Below, piece after piece: positions 61,527 to 64,000 of a DNA stretch of 64,000 bases; the stretch's first letter is position 1; each line of letters opens with the position of its first letter. The position numbers and the translations under genes were made by a program. This stretch comes from Streptomyces tagetis (GTDB taxonomy: Bacteria; Actinomycetota; Actinomycetes; Streptomycetales; Streptomycetaceae). The stretch covers positions 992,001-1,056,000 of the forward strand of contig NZ_JAGPNL010000001.1 of the NCBI RefSeq assembly GCF_018069565.1, given 5' to 3'. The notes under the pieces were generated by a model, which was given only the letters and a program-made list of their open reading frames with translations, made no database searches and was not told where the DNA came from.

Positions 61527-62552
61527 ATGGCGGACGCGGTGGAACTGGAGGCGGGCGGCCGGACGGTACGGCTGTCCAGCCCCGGCAAGCTCTTCTTCCC
61601 GGAGCGTGGCTACACCAAGCTGGACGTCGCCCGCTACTACCAGGCGGTCGCCCCCGGCATCCTGCGCGCCCTGCGCGACCGGCCCACCACCCTGGAGCGC
61701 TACCCCGAGGGCGTCGGCGGCGAGTGGTTCTACCAGAAGCGCGCGCCCAAGAACATGCCCGACTGGATTCCGACCGCGCACATCACCTTCCCCAGCGGAC
61801 GCAGCGCCGACGAGATGTGCCCCACCGAGGAGGCCGCGGTGCTGTGGGCCGCCCAGTACGGCACCCTCACCTTCCACCCCTGGCCGGTGCGCCGCGCCGA
61901 CGTCGACCACCCGGACGAACTCCGTATCGACCTCGACCCGCAGCCCGGCACCGACTACTCCGACGCGGTCCGCGCCGCCCACGAACTCCGGGAGGTCTTG
62001 GAGGAGTTCGGCGGCCTGCGCGGCTGGCCCAAGACCTCCGGCGGCCGGGGGCTTCACGTCTTCGTGCCCATCGAGGCGCGCTGGACCTTCACCCAGGTGC
62101 GGCGCGCGGCGATCGCCGCCGGGCGGGAACTGGAGCGGCGGATGCCGGAGCGGGTGACCACCAAGTGGTGGAAGGAGGAGCGCGGCGAGAAGATCTTCGT
62201 CGACTACAACCAGACCGCCCGCGACCGCACCATCGCCTCCGCCTACTCGGTCCGCCCGAGGCCGAACGCCCCGGTCTCCGCGCCGCTGCGCTGGGACGAG
62301 GTGGGCGTCGCCGAGCCCGCCGACTTCGACATCACGACCATGCCCGCGCGCTTCGCCGAACTCGGCGACGTGCACGCGGACATGGACGCCGAGCGGCACT
62401 CCCTGGAGGCCCTGCTTGACCTGGCGGCCCAGGACGAACGCGACCACGGCCTCGGCGATCTGCCGTACCCGCCGGAGTACCCGAAGATGCCGGGCGAACC
62501 GAGCCGGGTGCAGCCCAGCCGGGCCAGGAGGCAGAGCCCCCCGGCCCGGTGA
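61527..62552 (+). CDS. LigD-type DNA polymerase/primase domain protein
   Basis: This 341-residue stand-alone polymerase domain of the archaeo-eukaryotic primase fold fills and extends ends during non-homologous end joining. The catalytic pair is in RIDLDPQPG (Asp135 and Asp137), with TSGGRGLHVFVPI and KIFVDYNQTARDRTIAS downstream. The ATG at 61527 starts the recognised MADAVELEAGGRTVRLSSPG. It stands divergent to the ligase stub at 61451; its intact partner ligase is now 3 kb away. Confidence 0.93.
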   Translation: MADAVELEAGGRTVRLSSPGKLFFPERGYTKLDVARYYQAVAPGILRALRDRPTTLERYPEGVGGEWFYQKRAPKNMPDWIPTAHITFPSGRSADEMCPTEEAAVLWAAQYGTLTFHPWPVRRADVDHPDELRIDLDPQPGTDYSDAVRAAHELREVLEEFGGLRGWPKTSGGRGLHVFVPIEARWTFTQVRRAAIAAGRELERRMPERVTTKWWKEERGEKIFVDYNQTARDRTIASAYSVRPRPNAPVSAPLRWDEVGVAEPADFDITTMPARFAELGDVHADMDAERHSLEALLDLAAQDERDHGLGDLPYPPEYPKMPGEPSRVQPSRARRQSPPAR

Positions 62553-62565
62553 ACCGCGAGCCGGA

Positions 62566-64000
62566 CTACAGCTCCTTGATCCGGATGTCCCGGTAGGAGA
62601 CCACGTCCGAGGTGCTGTGCACCTGGAGCCCGAGGTAGCCGGAGGCGAACCGCCGCCCGTCGGTGCCCGGGTCGTCCGAGCGCGGCGGCGAGAACTCCTG
62701 GCCGCCGGTGTTGTCGAACTCGTTGATCAGCACGCCGTTGCGGTAGACCGAGTAGTGCTGGTCGACCACCCGGATCTCGTAGTCGTTCCAGGTGCCCTTC
62801 TCCGTCACGCCCGCGCCGGCCAGGCCCACGCGGTCGAAGCCGTAGACGGACCCCGTCTTGTACATGTCGCCGCTGGGCGAGTCGAACACCTGGACCTCGT
62901 GCCCGTACTTGATGGCGACCCACTCCGGGCGCGGCTCCTCCGGGTGGTCGTGCACCTGCGGGAACCGCACGAAGACACCGGAGTTGGCGTTGCCGGTGCC
63001 CGGGGCGTCGTCACGCCACTGGAGCTTCAGCGAGAAGTCGCCGTAGGTGCGCTGGGGGAACCAGAGCATGCCGAGCCCGTCCCGGGTGGTGCCCGAGATG
63101 ATGGTCCCGTCCGGCTTCAGCGCGAACGAACCGCCGCCGACGTGCTGCCACTTGGCGAGGGATTCGGCCGTGCCGTCGAAGAGGCTGCGGTAGCCCTCGG
63201 TCTGTCCGGGCCGGCCGATGCCGGACTGGCCGGCCGCGTCGGTGATGGCCCGGTGCTCCCGCTGGTCGATGACGCCGTCCTTGCGGAGCTGGTCCAGGAC
63301 GGTCTTCACGTGCTTGAGGAAGAGCGCGTGGGAGGTCCACTCCTTCTCGTCCTCGATCAGTTCGCCGATCCGGCACCGGTTGTCGGTGACCCGGTTGGGC
63401 ACCCCCGAGTCGACGGTGCCGACGAACACGGTGCGCCGCTCGTCGTACTCCGGGCAGGGCGGCGCGGGCACCGTGCCGGCCACGACGGTGAAGCTCACCG
63501 TGAGCGGCTGGGAGGTGTTGCCCGCCTTGTCGCTCGCCCGGTAGGCCACCGTGTGCCGGCCCGCCCGGTCGACGACCACCGGCTGCGAGTAGGCCAGATA
63601 CGGTCCGGCGTCGAGGGAGTACTCGATGCCGGCCACGCCGCTGCCGCCCTCGTCGGTGGCGCTGACGGTGACCTTGGCGCTGCCGACGTAGGCCCCGTCG
63701 GAGTTCTTCGAGCCCGTCACGCTCACCCCGGTCACGGGCGGGGTGGTGTCCTGCGGGGGAGCGGCGACGACCGTGAACCCGACGCTCTTCTCCGGCGCGA
63801 CGTTGCCCGCCTTGTCGGTGGCCCGGTAGCGCACGGTGTGCGTGCCGGTCTGGTGCACCATCACCGGCCCGGTGTACGTCTGCCAGGTGCCCGAACCGAG
63901 CGCGTACTCGATGGTGTTGACGCCGGAGCCGGTGTCCGAGGCGGTGATGGTGACGGTCGCCATGTCGATGTAGGCGCCGTCGGCGTTCCGCTCCCCGGCG
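62566..64000 (-). CDS. DUF1080 (3-keto-disaccharide hydrolase-like) protein with Ig-like repeats, N-terminus beyond window
   Basis: The visible 478 codons continue off the right edge. Two repeats of about 95 residues (TVTITASDTGSGVNTIEYAL and KVTVSATDEGGSGVAGIEYS) resemble OmpL47-type beta domains. A helical linker and a C-terminal DUF1080 concanavalin-like domain (YRSLFDGTAESLAKWQHVGG to YRDIRIKEL) follow. Such proteins are secreted and are often fused to ThuA-like parts in larger enzymes. An ATG at 63963 is internal to a repeat and is not the real start. Confidence 0.85.
   Translation of the reverse strand, partial: AGERNADGAYIDMATVTITASDTGSGVNTIEYALGSGTWQTYTGPVMVHQTGTHTVRYRATDKAGNVAPEKSVGFTVVAAPPQDTTPPVTGVSVTGSKNSDGAYVGSAKVTVSATDEGGSGVAGIEYSLDAGPYLAYSQPVVVDRAGRHTVAYRASDKAGNTSQPLTVSFTVVAGTVPAPPCPEYDERRTVFVGTVDSGVPNRVTDNRCRIGELIEDEKEWTSHALFLKHVKTVLDQLRKDGVIDQREHRAITDAAGQSGIGRPGQTEGYRSLFDGTAESLAKWQHVGGGSFALKPDGTIISGTTRDGLGMLWFPQRTYGDFSLKLQWRDDAPGTGNANSGVFVRFPQVHDHPEEPRPEWVAIKYGHEVQVFDSPSGDMYKTGSVYGFDRVGLAGAGVTEKGTWNDYEIRVVDQHYSVYRNGVLINEFDNTGGQEFSPPRSDDPGTDGRRFASGYLGLQVHSTSDVVSYRDIRIKEL

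Overview
The window is GC-rich actinobacterial DNA with almost every third codon position G or C, many GTG/TTG starts and frequent 4-nt ATGA/GTGA/TTGA gene overlaps. Gene content points to Streptomyces. From memory, the gene order follows the S. coelicolor interval around SCO6648-SCO6709: an FAPy-forming GTP cyclohydrolase, a PTPS homologue, a zwf-opcA-pgi-gnd set, a stand-alone phosphopantetheinyl transferase and the PcaV/pca locus. This correspondence was not checked by a search.

Layout. 1-7066: an uncharacterised pathway locus (CDP-alcohol phosphatidyltransferase, dehydrogenase, active-site-less PTPS homologue, glycosyltransferase, methyltransferase, multi-pass membrane protein, creatininase-family amidohydrolase, variant GTP cyclohydrolase II). 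7165-12405: a shikimate/quinate-type catabolic satellite (MHS transporter, TetR regulator with two candidate operators, shikimate dehydrogenase, 3-dehydroshikimate dehydratase). 12419-17809: gnd-pgi-opcA-zwf. 18269-25970: secreted carbohydrate hydrolases and their controls (GH78, GH16, IclR regulator, GH4). 25992-31123: ATP-grasp protein, metallophosphoesterase, Sfp-type PPTase and an IrrE/XRE/MmyB-like regulatory group. 31511-39661: a LacI-controlled sugar ABC importer with a GH13 alpha-glucosidase and a GH87-like beta-helix enzyme. 39704-42772: a Rieske oxygenase/reductase operon (vanillate-demethylase-like) with a TetR regulator. 42906-48834: small membrane protein, a DUF397/XRE/histidine-kinase-fold triad, a DUF2510 protein and a large ATPase-TPR protein. 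48836-55998: the complete pcaIJFHGBL operon and divergent pcaV. 55999-64000: DUF3048 lipoprotein, ATP-dependent DNA ligase, a 2.9-kb island flanked by direct repeats of the ligase 5' end, a LigD-type polymerase, and the end of a DUF1080 protein.

How the genes work together. The shikimate satellite and the Rieske demethylase can both deliver protocatechuate, which the pca operon would convert to succinyl-CoA and acetyl-CoA. The polysaccharide genes form separate sugar-uptake modules with their own palindromic operators. The most unusual parts are the FAPy-initiated locus at the left edge and the island at 58354-61405. That island lies between a DNA ligase and its divergent polymerase partner. 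It appears to have replaced the ligase 5' end and left the original 5' end as a 29-codon stub.
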